Made by a program: the position numbers and the translations under genes | From: Fundicoccus_A sp052115865 | GTDB lineage: Bacteria; Bacillota; Bacilli; Lactobacillales; Aerococcaceae | Assembly (NCBI RefSeq): GCF_052115865.1 | Contig: NZ_JBQKME010000010.1 | Span: forward strand, 31,524-95,523 | Direction: 5' to 3' | DNA length: 64,000 nt | Part shown: positions 1-9,634 of the stretch, one piece after another | How positions within the stretch are numbered: position 1 is the first letter of the stretch | Layout of the letters: the number at the start of each line of letters is the position of its first letter | The notes under the pieces: model-generated | What the model was told of the DNA's origin: nothing | The model's input: the letters and a program-made list of their open reading frames with translations, nothing else | Database searches by the model: none

Positions 1-176
1 TATGAATTGTAAAAGTTCGAGGCCGTGTTCGGACCTACTTGATTATAAAATGCTTCTGGCTCTGTATCGTACCAATAATCAAATACATTCGTATGTTTTT
101 TATTGAAACGTCCTTCTGCTTGCGGACCAGAAGTCGCTGCCCCCCAATAAAAGCCGTTTGGAAATTGTTTTGTCAT
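1..176 (-). CDS. GH1 6-phospho-beta-glucosidase, N-terminal part (cut by window edge)
   Basis: Only the first 58 codons are present; the gene runs off the left edge. The start at 176 is an ATG preceded by GGAGGA at the right distance. The peptide begins MTKQFPNGFYWGAATSG, the GH1 N-terminal strand in which the sugar-binding glutamine follows (GPQAEG). The next stretch, NVFDYWYDTEPEAFYNQVG, is typical of the Firmicutes 6-phospho-beta-glucosidase branch as I remember it. The catalytic glutamates lie outside the window. It follows a ROK kinase by 9 bases and is the last visible gene of the sugar operon. The expected role is cytoplasmic hydrolysis of beta-glucosides, probably phosphorylated; that specificity is inferred from subgroup resemblance only. 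Confidence 0.85.
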   Translation of the reverse strand, partial: MTKQFPNGFYWGAATSGPQAEGRFNKKHTNVFDYWYDTEPEAFYNQVGPNTASNFYNS

Positions 177-185
177 GTTTTCCTC

Positions 186-1055
186 CTATATTTTATTCAA
201 CCATTGATTGAAATTGACTACTGCACCAACAAGATTTGCTTTCTGCTGGAAATGACAAACCTTTAATTCAATACTTAGGTTTTCAGCATGTTGTTGAAGC
301 TTTATTTGTTCAAGTTGTTGTTTAATAGGTTCGGTTAAGTTGGGTCTACTAGAAATTGCACCACCAATAACAACCACTTGTGGATCTATTGTTAAGCACA
401 CATTAAATATTCCTTTAGCTAGATAGTAGTTAAATTCTTCAATAGCTTTAACCGCTGAAGGGACGCCTTGATCAGATAAGTCAAATAATTGTCGTCCATC
501 GATAGGCGGAATCAACCCTTCTTCTTTTGAATAATTATTAGCAATATTAACAGGACTGGCAAGCCCACTTAAGTTATGCGATTTTTCTAATAATAAATAT
601 CCAAATTCACCACCAAATAAATTTGCGCCTCTTATCAGTTTTCGATCAATCATGACAGATCCACCAATCCCAGAACCTAAAATAAAGAAAGCTGCACTAT
701 CAACATCCTTAGCAGCGCCAAATTCAATTTCAGCCAACGCTGCACAATTCGCATCATTTTCAATAGCAATCGGGATCTGTAATAAAGACTCTAACTCAGC
801 GACAATGGGAAAATGATGAATATAAGGAATAGCACTAAAGCCTCTAATTTCACCTTTTACGGCGTCTACAACTCCAGGAATACTGATAGCTAAACCTTTT
901 ACAGAAGCATCAATCGCAACTAATCTTTCAATAGCTAAACTTAATTCTTTCCAACTGCTTGGCGTTGGAAACTCGTCTACATCCACTAATTGTGAATCTT
1001 TCCACCAACCATATTTAATCGATGAACCTCCGATATCAACTGCTAATAGTGTCAT
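186..1055 (-). CDS. ROK family sugar kinase (first of two)
   Basis: This 289-residue protein has the ROK/ASKHA fold: an N-terminal phosphate loop (AVDIGGSSIKYG, residues 5-16), the catalytic aspartate in ENDANCAALAE (D101) and the second ATP loop (LGSGIGGS, about 126-133). The sugar-contacting GGEFG sits at 148-152. The usual ROK zinc cysteine cluster after this point is absent, so it belongs to the zinc-free group. ROK members phosphorylate glucose, fructose, N-acetylmannosamine or beta-glucosides such as cellobiose (BglK). It lies between a GH42 gene and a GH1 gene with the 6-phosphate-type N terminus. I infer it phosphorylates either monosaccharides released in the cell or imported disaccharides for the GH1 enzyme. 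It has no DNA-binding domain, so it is not a repressor. Confidence 0.85.
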   Translation of the reverse strand: MTLLAVDIGGSSIKYGWWKDSQLVDVDEFPTPSSWKELSLAIERLVAIDASVKGLAISIPGVVDAVKGEIRGFSAIPYIHHFPIVAELESLLQIPIAIENDANCAALAEIEFGAAKDVDSAAFFILGSGIGGSVMIDRKLIRGANLFGGEFGYLLLEKSHNLSGLASPVNIANNYSKEEGLIPPIDGRQLFDLSDQGVPSAVKAIEEFNYYLAKGIFNVCLTIDPQVVVIGGAISSRPNLTEPIKQQLEQIKLQQHAENLSIELKVCHFQQKANLVGAVVNFNQWLNKI

Positions 1056-1071
1056 ACACCAGTACCTACCT

Positions 1072-3096
1072 TTACAGTTTACTTAAAATCATAACGCCAA
1101 AAGCAGGTAAGTTTAGTTCATTTTCGACTGTTGTATCTGTTAACAGGTCAGTACAACCTGCATAGTCCGCATCAAAGCTCACCGCTTCTGAATTATGATT
1201 AATGACAAAGATAAAATCTTGACCATTTTTAGAACGAATCGATAATTCTACATTTTCTGGAGTATGACCTAGGCTTTGAATGTTTTGTAGGTCAACAATT
1301 TCATTTAAAATTGTATCCCTTAAATTTTCATTCGGTAGCGTTCCTATATACCAAGCTTTTCCTTTACCAAAATTATTTACAGTAACCACTGGAGACCCAG
1401 TATAAAAATTATCATCGTAGACCATAACAGCTTCGGCTCCTTCAAGGTGAAGAATATCACTTACTAGGCTTCCAGAATATTCTTTATTTTCCTTTGCCGC
1501 ACTTACACTTACGATATGATTAGATTGATTAGGAGTTAACGCATCAATTTCTTCTACCCAAATGCCTAATAGCTTCCGTAATGGACCAGGATAGCCTCCA
1601 AGAATAACATTGTCACTTTGATCAACAATCCCACTCATAAAAGTAGTCACAAAATGCCCACCATTTTCAACAAATTGTTCTAACCGTTCAACAATATCAT
1701 CTTTTATCATGTATAGAACGGGAGCAACAACGACATCATAAGCAGAAAAATCAGCATCATAACCTAACATATCAATTGGAATATTATTCTGATGGAAATA
1801 ACGATAATAATGAAGAATTTGATTCACATAATACAAGTCGACATTAGGACCACTGGTATATTCCAACGCCCAGTAATTATCCCAATCAAATAAGATCCCT
1901 ACACGAGCAGGCGTTGTGGCACCAACAATTGAATCAGATAATTTTTCTGATTCTACGCCAATTTCTGTCACTTCTTTAAATACCCTTGTGTTTTCATGTC
2001 CCGCATGCGAAATAACGGAACCATGGAATTTCTCATTGCCACCAATAGACTGTCTTAATTGGAAATATTGAACCGTATCGGCCCCATGCGCCACGGCATG
2101 ATAGCTGATTGAACGCAGTTGTCCTGGTTTTTTTAGTACGTTATATGGCATCCAGTTTTGTTGGCTAGGAGAAGACTCCATTAACATAAAGCTTTGCCCA
2201 TTTTTCAAACCACGCATTAAATCATGCGATAAGGATGTAAATGCCCAATCCGGCTCATAGTGTGGATAATTGTCCCAAGAGATAATATCCATTTCTTTTG
2301 CCCATGCAAAGGAGTCTAATCCTTTAAATGTTCCCATTAAATTCGTCGTCACAGGCGCTTCAGGAGCATATTTTTTGATAATATCGCGTTCCATCTTATA
2401 GTTATTTAGTAAGCTTTCAGACATAAAACGGCGATAATCAACTGAAAGACCTGCAAATGCTGTTTGCCTGTCACTCACACCATCACCTAAGTAATTAGGA
2501 ACGACGATGTCATCAAAACTGTAAACTGTATGGCCCCAGAAATTAAGGTTCCAAGCTGTATTAACGGCTTCAATACTGTGATATTTATTTTTTAACCATA
2601 CCCGAAAGGCTTTTTCACAATTGTCACAGTAACATTCTCCATTGTACTCATTCGAAACATGCCACACTTTAACTTGAGGGTGGTTTGCATAGCGTTCTGC
2701 CAGTCTTGCGACTAAAGCAGAAGCATATTTTTGAAAAGAAGGACTATTTGGACAATGATTGTGCCGATGGCTAAAGCGATGTTTTCGTCCTTCAAAATCA
2801 GTTCGGTTAACATCGGGATATTTTCTTGTTAACCAGGCAGGCAGTGATGCCGTAGATGTTGCCATGACAATGTCGTGGCCTTCTTCACTTAACAAGGCAA
2901 CGACTTCATCGAGATCTTCAAAATGGTAATCTGTTTCGGAAGACTGTAATTTAGCCCAAGCAAAAATATTAATTGAAGCGGAATTGATATGCGCTTTTTT
3001 AAACAAGCGCATATCTTCTTCCCAAATCTCTTTCGGCCATTGCTCTGGATTATAGTCTCCGCCGTATAACATCCGATTAAGTATTTGTTTTTGCAT
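1072..3096 (-). CDS. GH42 beta-galactosidase
   Basis: This is a 674-residue cytoplasmic enzyme, normal length for GH42. The N terminus RMLYGGDYNPEQWP is a family hallmark. The predicted acid/base is E150 in WHVSNEYNGECYC and the nucleophile is E307 in MLMESSPSQQNW. Cysteines at 115, 155, 157 and 160 match the structural zinc site of GH42 enzymes. The C-terminal region (about 395-674) fits the trimerisation and small beta domains. There is no signal peptide, so it acts on imported galactosides. It lies between the GH31 alpha-xylosidase and a ROK kinase in one operon. A role in removing galactose from hemicellulose oligosaccharides is inferred from this context; lactose or other galactosides are equally possible. 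Confidence 0.92.
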   Translation of the reverse strand: MQKQILNRMLYGGDYNPEQWPKEIWEEDMRLFKKAHINSASINIFAWAKLQSSETDYHFEDLDEVVALLSEEGHDIVMATSTASLPAWLTRKYPDVNRTDFEGRKHRFSHRHNHCPNSPSFQKYASALVARLAERYANHPQVKVWHVSNEYNGECYCDNCEKAFRVWLKNKYHSIEAVNTAWNLNFWGHTVYSFDDIVVPNYLGDGVSDRQTAFAGLSVDYRRFMSESLLNNYKMERDIIKKYAPEAPVTTNLMGTFKGLDSFAWAKEMDIISWDNYPHYEPDWAFTSLSHDLMRGLKNGQSFMLMESSPSQQNWMPYNVLKKPGQLRSISYHAVAHGADTVQYFQLRQSIGGNEKFHGSVISHAGHENTRVFKEVTEIGVESEKLSDSIVGATTPARVGILFDWDNYWALEYTSGPNVDLYYVNQILHYYRYFHQNNIPIDMLGYDADFSAYDVVVAPVLYMIKDDIVERLEQFVENGGHFVTTFMSGIVDQSDNVILGGYPGPLRKLLGIWVEEIDALTPNQSNHIVSVSAAKENKEYSGSLVSDILHLEGAEAVMVYDDNFYTGSPVVTVNNFGKGKAWYIGTLPNENLRDTILNEIVDLQNIQSLGHTPENVELSIRSKNGQDFIFVINHNSEAVSFDADYAGCTDLLTDTTVENELNLPAFGVMILSKL

Positions 3097-3119
3097 TGAA
3101 ATAAAACACCTTCTTTTTC

Positions 3120-5426
3120 TTATATTAAAATCGTTTGTGTCTTTGAATTTATGACAATTGCCGTTCCTAAGTCGTGTTCTACTTGCGTTAAATCTTGTCC
3201 TTCTTGAATTTGAAGATTTCGTAAAACTAAAGTAAATGAGTCTAGATTTTGTGCTGTTATATTTAATTGATTGTCTTTTCGTGAAATGACAATATCAGCA
3301 ACCCATTCACCTTCAGAGTTATAGATATTTTCTTTCACTTCCATACCTTCAGCTAGTTCAAATACATGAATGGTAACATCTTCACTATAGTTATAAACAG
3401 CTTGATTATCTGTATTGCCTTCGATAATGATACTATTTGGACGAGCGAGCAATGGTAAGTTGAAATAATCATATTGTTGGTTGTACCACTTTCCACCTTC
3501 ATAAACTTCGTTGGTTAAATAATTCGTCCATTTCCCATTTGGCACATAAAAATCAACCCTTCCATCTTCAGTAAATATCGGTGCCACTAACAAGTTTTCT
3601 CCCAACATATATTGGCGATCAAGCGTATGTGTATTAAGGTCTTCTGAAAACTCTAATACCATTGATCGCATCATCGGAATACCTTGATTAATAGTTGCGA
3701 CAGATTCTTTCATTAAATAAGGCATTAAGCTTAATTTCAATTTCGTGAATGCTCGCGTCACATCTACGGCTTCGTCACCATACAACCATGGCACTTTATA
3801 TTCCCAACTACCATGATAACGACTATGGGAAGAAAGTAATCCAAATTGGGTCCAACGCTTATATAGGTCTGGGGTACAACCGGATTCAAAGCCTCCAATA
3901 TCATGACTCCAATAACCAAAACCACTCATTCCAAATGATAGACCTGCTCTAAGGGATTCAGCCATTGATGGATAATCCGAAGTACAGTCTCCCCCCCAAT
4001 GAACGGGGAACTTTTGACCGCCGACGGTTGCTGAACGTGCAAATAAAACAGCCTCATTTTTACCTTTTTCTTCTTCGATTAGTTCAAAAACAATTTGATT
4101 GTATAATTGCGTATAGTAGTTATGCATTCTATGTGGATCAGATCCATCATGATAAACAACGTCTACTGGAATCCGTTCACCAAAGTCTGTTTTAAACGAA
4201 TCGATCCCCATATCTAGAAGTCCACGCAGTTTATCGGTATACCAAGTAACGGCCTCTGGGTTGGTAAAATCGATCACAGCTAAGCCAGCTTGCCATTTAT
4301 CCCATTGCCATACATCGCCATTAGCGCGTTTAATAAAGTAACCATTCTCCATTCCTTCGTCAAACATCGGCGACTTTTGTCCAACATAGGGATTAATCCA
4401 TAAGGATATTTTCAATCCTTTATCCTTTAGACGCTTAAGCATTTGTTCTGGTTCTGGAAACATTCTTTCATCCCATTTGAAGTTAACCCATTCAAATTCC
4501 TCCATCCATAAGCAGTCAAAGTGAAAAACTTCTAAAGGAATATCACGTTCAATCATCCCATCTACAAATTGGTTGACTGTTGCTTCATCATAGTCTGTTA
4601 AAAAGGAGGTGCTTAACCATAATCCAAATGACCAAGCTGGTGGCATTGAAGGTTTGCCAGTTAAATCTGTATAACGTCCTAGTACTTCTTTTAAGCTATC
4701 GCCAGTGATGATAAAGTATTCCAATTCTTCTCCGGACACGCTAAATTGCACCCGCGAAACTTTTTCACTCGCAATTTCAAAACTCACTTTATCCGGTGAA
4801 TTAACGAATACACCATAACCTTTACTACTTAAGTAAAAAGGAATATTTTTATAGGCTTGCTCAGTTCCCGTTCCGCCGTCTTCATTCCATATGTCAACGG
4901 TTTGCCCATTCTTAACAAAGGGAGTAAACCTTTCTCCTAGTCCATAGATATATTCACCAACGCCTAAGGTTAATTGCTCACTGACATGTGGCTGATTATC
5001 GGCATCTGTAACATAAGCTTGTCCTCTCGGTTTACTTTCGGTAATTAATTGATCTTTATAATAAAAACGTAAGTTAAATTGATCGCCTTTAGCCACTTCT
5101 ACCTTCAAATCATGATTGATATATTCATAAGCATCATCTGTTTCATTCATTTCTACTTTAACATGTTCAGTGGAAAGTTCAAAGTCTGGACCAGGCCGTC
5201 TAAAACCTTTGTGATGATACGTCTTTATTCCAACAATATTTTCAAGCGGACTATTTATTTCGATGGTCATCATTCCACCATCTAAAGACATTCCTTTATG
5301 CGTTGTATGTCTAAATGGTGCATATAAAATTAAGGTATTCTCCTTTGTTCGCGTCGTATACACATGCGCTGGGTAACTAACTTCAAAACCATCTTTAACT
5401 AGCCAGCCACCATTTGAATATTTCAT
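3120..5426 (-). CDS. GH31 alpha-xylosidase, YicI-like
   Basis: This 768-residue protein is nearly the length of E. coli YicI (772). The nucleophile region reads FKTDFGERIP with D414, the signature of the YicI alpha-xylosidase group rather than of alpha-glucosidases. The acid/base is D480 in HWGGDCTSDYPSM. The N-terminal beta-sandwich, the barrel (about 260-600) and the C-terminal beta domains are all present. There is no signal peptide. The known reaction of the group is release of alpha-1,6-xylose from isoprimeverose and xyloglucan oligosaccharides. The gene lies 14 bases after a GH1 gene and 23 bases before GH42, which supports joint breakdown of imported branched oligosaccharides. Family and subgroup are clear; the natural substrate is inferred. 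Confidence 0.92.
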   Translation of the reverse strand: MKYSNGGWLVKDGFEVSYPAHVYTTRTKENTLILYAPFRHTTHKGMSLDGGMMTIEINSPLENIVGIKTYHHKGFRRPGPDFELSTEHVKVEMNETDDAYEYINHDLKVEVAKGDQFNLRFYYKDQLITESKPRGQAYVTDADNQPHVSEQLTLGVGEYIYGLGERFTPFVKNGQTVDIWNEDGGTGTEQAYKNIPFYLSSKGYGVFVNSPDKVSFEIASEKVSRVQFSVSGEELEYFIITGDSLKEVLGRYTDLTGKPSMPPAWSFGLWLSTSFLTDYDEATVNQFVDGMIERDIPLEVFHFDCLWMEEFEWVNFKWDERMFPEPEQMLKRLKDKGLKISLWINPYVGQKSPMFDEGMENGYFIKRANGDVWQWDKWQAGLAVIDFTNPEAVTWYTDKLRGLLDMGIDSFKTDFGERIPVDVVYHDGSDPHRMHNYYTQLYNQIVFELIEEEKGKNEAVLFARSATVGGQKFPVHWGGDCTSDYPSMAESLRAGLSFGMSGFGYWSHDIGGFESGCTPDLYKRWTQFGLLSSHSRYHGSWEYKVPWLYGDEAVDVTRAFTKLKLSLMPYLMKESVATINQGIPMMRSMVLEFSEDLNTHTLDRQYMLGENLLVAPIFTEDGRVDFYVPNGKWTNYLTNEVYEGGKWYNQQYDYFNLPLLARPNSIIIEGNTDNQAVYNYSEDVTIHVFELAEGMEVKENIYNSEGEWVADIVISRKDNQLNITAQNLDSFTLVLRNLQIQEGQDLTQVEHDLGTAIVINSKTQTILI

Positions 5427-5440
5427 TATTTCCCTCTTCT

Positions 5441-6919
5441 CTAAATTTTCTCGGTTACATTCAAACCATTTTGATTAATTAAATCTTGATACCAATAAAA
5501 ACTTTTCTTAGGAATGCGAGCTAAATCTTTTTCACTGTCATCGTCTCGATTAACATAAACAAAACCATAACGTTTTTTATAACCATTTAGCCAGCTTAAT
5601 AAATCTGTAAATGACCAAGCGCAGTAGCCAATTAATTCAACTCCATCAGTTAATGCTTTACGCATTTCTAATATATGATTATTCAAATATTGAATGCGAT
5701 CATCATCTTGAATACTGCCATCTTCTTCGACTGTATCAAAAGCACCTAAACCATTCTCCGTAATAAATATCGGCAAATCATATTCTGCATAAATTTCGCG
5801 CAAAGCAACTCTAAAACCTACCGGATCAATTTCCCATCCCCAAGCGGTTGTTTCCAAATACGGATTTGAAACAGATTCAAACATCGGGATTTCGGGCGCT
5901 TGTGATTGTTCTTCTTTCGGTTGCATTAAGTAAGGGTCTATGGCAGAAAATTCTTTTGCTTTTTGACCTTGTTCTGAAATATTTTCAATACGATTTTCTT
6001 GCATGGTGCCACCATGGTAATAATTAATGCCAAGAAAATCCGGTTTGGCAGATTTTAATAAAGCACGATCTGCTTCTGTCACTTCTGGTGCAATGCCCAA
6101 TTCTTTCAATTGCTTATAGGCAAATTTTGGATACGACCCTTTACAATAAATATCCATCCACCAACGATTGTTGATTTCATGACCATTTAGGGCAGCAAGA
6201 ATATTATCTGGTCGACTATTGAGACTGTAAGTGGGACCATAACCAAAGCTAGGACCAATTTTCCCGTTATGAACCATCTGATGAAATAATTGAATGGCTT
6301 CTGCATTGGCTAAATTAATCATATGATTGGCTGCATACATACGTTTTAAATCCGAAACAATGGGAGGATGTGCTTCCCAGCGGTAACCCATCGCTGTAAA
6401 AACGTTTTGTTCATTGAAAGTGATCCAATATTTCACTTTCTCACCTAAGGCTTCAAATAAAACACGACAATATTTAATAAAGGCTTGAATCGTTTGGCGA
6501 GATTCCCAACCATTATATTTTTCTTGCAAGGCTAAAGGTAAATCCCAATGGTATAAAGTTAAAATAGCTTCAATGTTATGGGCGATTAGCTCATCAACTA
6601 ATCGAATGTAAAAATCTAAACCGGCTTGATTAATTTCTCCTTCTCCATCTGGAATGATACGTGACCAAGCTACTGAAAATCGATATGCTTTTAGACCTTG
6701 TTCAGCCATTAAAGCAATATCTTGTTTATAGTGATGATAATGGTCCACCGCTACATTTCCATTTGTTCCTTTGAAGGTTTTCCCAGAATGATGGGCAAAA
6801 TCGTCCCAGACAGAAGGGCCTTTACCATCAGTATCAAAAGCACCTTCAACTTGGTAGGCAGCAGAAGCTGCTCCCCATAAAAAGCCATCAGGAAAATGAT
6901 CTAATTTACTGTGATACAT
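5441..6919 (-). CDS. GH1 6-phospho-beta-glycosidase
   Basis: This full-length GH1 has 492 residues. The acid/base is E170 in TFNEQN and the nucleophile E388 in ITENG. Near the C terminus LLSWLNGYKKRYG places S442, K449 and Y451 with the same spacing as the phosphate-binding Ser428, Lys435 and Tyr437 of LacG. That points to 6-phosphorylated substrates (6-phospho-beta-glucosides or -galactosides). There is no signal peptide. Its first 14 bases overlap the end of the ROK kinase gene, so the two are probably translationally coupled. No PTS gene is visible here, so the phosphate may be added by that kinase after ABC import, as in BglK-type cellobiose use. The phospho-specificity is read from the motif; the pathway is inference. 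Confidence 0.9.
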   Translation of the reverse strand: MYHSKLDHFPDGFLWGAASAAYQVEGAFDTDGKGPSVWDDFAHHSGKTFKGTNGNVAVDHYHHYKQDIALMAEQGLKAYRFSVAWSRIIPDGEGEINQAGLDFYIRLVDELIAHNIEAILTLYHWDLPLALQEKYNGWESRQTIQAFIKYCRVLFEALGEKVKYWITFNEQNVFTAMGYRWEAHPPIVSDLKRMYAANHMINLANAEAIQLFHQMVHNGKIGPSFGYGPTYSLNSRPDNILAALNGHEINNRWWMDIYCKGSYPKFAYKQLKELGIAPEVTEADRALLKSAKPDFLGINYYHGGTMQENRIENISEQGQKAKEFSAIDPYLMQPKEEQSQAPEIPMFESVSNPYLETTAWGWEIDPVGFRVALREIYAEYDLPIFITENGLGAFDTVEEDGSIQDDDRIQYLNNHILEMRKALTDGVELIGYCAWSFTDLLSWLNGYKKRYGFVYVNRDDDSEKDLARIPKKSFYWYQDLINQNGLNVTEKI

Positions 6920-7832
6920 GATTCATACCTCTTCTCTTTTCAATTTGCTGATTTATCAAACCATAAGCCCCTCGTAGACCAGCTTCATTTAAATAATGAC
7001 AAGCTTCAACGGGACAACTTAAATCATGCCAATTGGGATTCTTTTCAAGTTCAGCTAAAAGTAAGGGTATTAACAAAGAATTGGCACTAATTCCACCACC
7101 TAAAAGTATTTTTTCAGGATTAATAAAGCTCGCTATATTAAAAATGACCGTTGCTAAATTCACTGTCCATTCATTAATTATTTTTTTTACTTGTGGATCT
7201 TGATCTATTTCTGAAAAAATACTGGCTGCTTCAATTGCTATCTCAGCAGGAATTTTCTTATATTGTCGATATTTATTAACCAAAGCACTTGTAGCAGCGA
7301 GTTCATGCGTCGTCTTATTTGGATTTTGTCCAATATCAATATACATTTGACCAAATTCTCCAGCTCGATAACGATTGCCTTTATACAGTTGGCCATTCAA
7401 TATTAATGCGCCGCCAATACCTGTTCCGATTGTCATTAAGACAAAATCATCACAGCTTACGGCATTTCCACTTTGTTGTTCAGCTAAAGCCGCACAATTA
7501 GCATCATTTTCGATAGCCAGCGGATAGCTTTTAGTTAAACGTGATTGAAGTTGTTGCAAAATATTTTCATTGTATAAGGGATATAAAGCACCTGCCGTTA
7601 TCGCAGTTCCAGAATCGGAATCAATAAAACCTGGACAGGATATTCCTATTCCTTCAACTGTATAGGTTTCAGCATAGATATTTATTTGTTCAATGAGTTT
7701 TTGGTAAAAATCCTCTTTGTTCTCTAAAGGTGTGGCAAAAGAACTCTTGGAAGTTAATTGCCCATTGGTTGTAAATAGACCGTGTTTGATTGACGTTCCA
7801 CCTATATCAAAAGTTACATACACTCGTTTCAT
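6906..7832 (-). CDS. ROK family sugar kinase (second of two)
   Basis: The phosphate loop YVTFDIGGTSIKHG, the catalytic ENDANCAALAE and the second loop TIGTGIGGA mark a ROK kinase of about 308 residues. It lacks an HTH domain, and I see no zinc cysteine cluster. The reading frame is open back to 7892, but those 60 bases form part of an inverted repeat and lack a ribosome site. I therefore place the start at ATG 7832. GTG 7823 is an alternative, with AAGAGGTGAT seven bases before it. The gene lies between the solute-binding protein gene and the overlapping GH1 gene, which carries a 6-phosphate-binding motif. I infer a beta-glucoside or hexose kinase feeding that enzyme. Confidence 0.85.
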   Translation of the reverse strand: MKRVYVTFDIGGTSIKHGLFTTNGQLTSKSSFATPLENKEDFYQKLIEQINIYAETYTVEGIGISCPGFIDSDSGTAITAGALYPLYNENILQQLQSRLTKSYPLAIENDANCAALAEQQSGNAVSCDDFVLMTIGTGIGGALILNGQLYKGNRYRAGEFGQMYIDIGQNPNKTTHELAATSALVNKYRQYKKIPAEIAIEAASIFSEIDQDPQVKKIINEWTVNLATVIFNIASFINPEKILLGGGISANSLLIPLLLAELEKNPNWHDLSCPVEACHYLNEAGLRGAYGLINQQIEKRRGMNHVSQ

Positions 7833-7856
7833 CACCTCTTGTCGTAATACCTTAAA

Positions 7857-7921
7857 AAATACGCTTTTAGACTCAGCGATTTTATTAAGCATAAAATCGT
7901 TATGCTTCCAAAAGCGTATTT
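7857..7921 (-). promoter_or_regulatory. Nested inverted repeat between binding-protein and kinase genes
   Basis: Two nested perfect stems lie in the gap. The outer arms are AAATACGCTTTT (7857-7868) and its complement (7910-7921). The inner arms are CGATTTTAT (7877-7885) and its complement (7891-7899), with a 5-base loop. In minus-strand RNA this lies just after the binding-protein stop codon. Such hairpins in sugar operons often protect the upstream message or trim downstream expression. There is no long U run, so it is more likely a stabiliser or partial attenuator than a full terminator. Confidence 0.7.
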
Positions 7922-7936
7922 ATAAATCTTTATCGA

Positions 7937-9604
7937 TTATTCGATTGGGTTACCCCATAGTTCAAGTCGGTCTAATGTTAATTGTGTCATTTCCGCTTCA
8001 GCATCGCCGATACGCATTTGCTCTAAATCTGCAATCATTTGATCCCATAAAGCATCAAATTCTGAAGGATCTGCTAAAATGGCTTGAGTAATTCGTTGTG
8101 TTGTTAAATCATCTGCTTTTTGTTGGATAATGGCTGCATCTGAACTGGCTGGAATCACATATTCATATGCACGACCATGAGCTGGAATTCCTAGTTCTTC
8201 AGGATCTGGGAATGTATCGATCCATAGGTCTACCCCATATGCATCTAAGGCTTCGCGCTCATCAGCAGAGTAGTTTTCGATAATCGCATCAGCACTATCA
8301 CGACCAATGGTTTGTCCATTTGAGTCTAGTGCTGCATTACCCCATTGTGGGAAAGGCCAGATATAAGCACCAATACCAGCGTTAATAGAGTAATTAGGGT
8401 CTGTTTCAGCATTAATTCGGTCTTCTTCAAATTGAACACGTTGACCATCAACGATTTCGTAGTTAACTCCTTCTACACCCCAGTTAACGAGAATTTGCGC
8501 TTCTTCACTTGCCATCCAATTTAAGAAATCAAAGGCACGTTCCTGATTTTTTGATGTCGAAGTGATTGAAATACCCGTCGTACCTGTAAATCCAGAGTCG
8601 CGATTACTTTGAGACAACAAATCTTCATTTAAAGTAACAGGAAGTGGTGCAAATAAACGGTTAGTCTTCCCATCTTGTCTTAAAACAGCTAAGGCTTGGC
8701 TATAGTTCCATTCCTGGTCTGCAATCCCAATAACACGACCGGTTGATAATTTTGAAATATAAGTATCATGAGTTTGTGTAAAGGATTCAGGGTCGAGTAA
8801 GCCAATATCATTCATATGGTTTAACCACTTAAAGTATTCTTTTAATTCAGGCGTCATAAATTTATAAACTGTATCACCTGTTTCTTCATCCACATGCCAT
8901 TGACCGTCATCTTGCCAACCAGCAGCAAATCCAGATGGGTTACCTACTGTGATTAACCAACGCCAGTCACTACCCAGTAAACTTAAACCAATTGTTTTTT
9001 GTCCATCTATTTCTGGATATTTTTCAATATAGTCTAATAAAGCATTTTCATAATCTTCTAACGTACGAATCTCTGGATAACCTAACTCTTTCAGCACATC
9101 AAATTGAATTTGGAATGTCCCAGCTGTCTTAAATGGACGATTAACAACACCGGCTGTTCCTAAGTGATAAATTTGAGGGTCATCCAAACTATTCCGTAAA
9201 CGATCCAGTTGGTCTCCATACATCGCTTTAATATTATCACCGCGCTCTTCGATTAAATCATCTAGCGGAATTAAAGCTCCAGCATCAATCATTTTGTTAA
9301 TATCACCTTTAGCGAAGATCATATCTGGATAGTCACCACTAGCAATCATTAACGGCACAGCTTGCTCATCACCACCAACCGGGTGGGAAATTTCTAAAGT
9401 AACCCCTGTTAAGCGGGTAATTTCTTGGGCAACCGGGTTCGTAAAGGGATCATCTGTTGATAAGTCGGCATTGAAAAATGTCAGAGTTACCGGCTCTGGC
9501 GTTTCTTCTTGAGCAGAAACGGCGAGTGTTCCTAAAGCACTGGTTGAATTTAAAGCAAGTAGTGCTGTTGTGGCTGTAAGTAATTGTTTAATACTCTTTT
9601 TCAT
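7937..9604 (-). CDS. Sugar ABC transporter solute-binding protein, LplA-like
   Basis: This is a 555-residue extracellular binding protein. The first 32 residues form a signal peptide (basic MKKSIKQ, hydrophobic core, then LAVSAQEE). No cysteine is present there, so no lipobox is possible; cleavage after VSA by signal peptidase I is predicted. The mature part (VTLTFFNADLSTDDPF and SGDYPDMIFAKGD) follows the type-1 sugar-binding family with a long C-terminal lobe, as in LplA/YtcQ proteins. It follows its two permease genes in the same operon. The context of GH31, GH42 and GH1 suggests an oligosaccharide ligand. How it stays at the cell surface without a lipid anchor is unclear. Confidence 0.88.
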   Translation of the reverse strand: MKKSIKQLLTATTALLALNSTSALGTLAVSAQEETPEPVTLTFFNADLSTDDPFTNPVAQEITRLTGVTLEISHPVGGDEQAVPLMIASGDYPDMIFAKGDINKMIDAGALIPLDDLIEERGDNIKAMYGDQLDRLRNSLDDPQIYHLGTAGVVNRPFKTAGTFQIQFDVLKELGYPEIRTLEDYENALLDYIEKYPEIDGQKTIGLSLLGSDWRWLITVGNPSGFAAGWQDDGQWHVDEETGDTVYKFMTPELKEYFKWLNHMNDIGLLDPESFTQTHDTYISKLSTGRVIGIADQEWNYSQALAVLRQDGKTNRLFAPLPVTLNEDLLSQSNRDSGFTGTTGISITSTSKNQERAFDFLNWMASEEAQILVNWGVEGVNYEIVDGQRVQFEEDRINAETDPNYSINAGIGAYIWPFPQWGNAALDSNGQTIGRDSADAIIENYSADEREALDAYGVDLWIDTFPDPEELGIPAHGRAYEYVIPASSDAAIIQQKADDLTTQRITQAILADPSEFDALWDQMIADLEQMRIGDAEAEMTQLTLDRLELWGNPIE

Positions 9605-9634
9605 TTTATTCCTCCTAAATTGGAATGAGATTTT

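Noticed and set aside
7833..7892. Longer N terminus of the second ROK kinase
   Set aside because: The extension is encoded by part of an inverted repeat and has no ribosome site; family proteins start near the phosphate loop.
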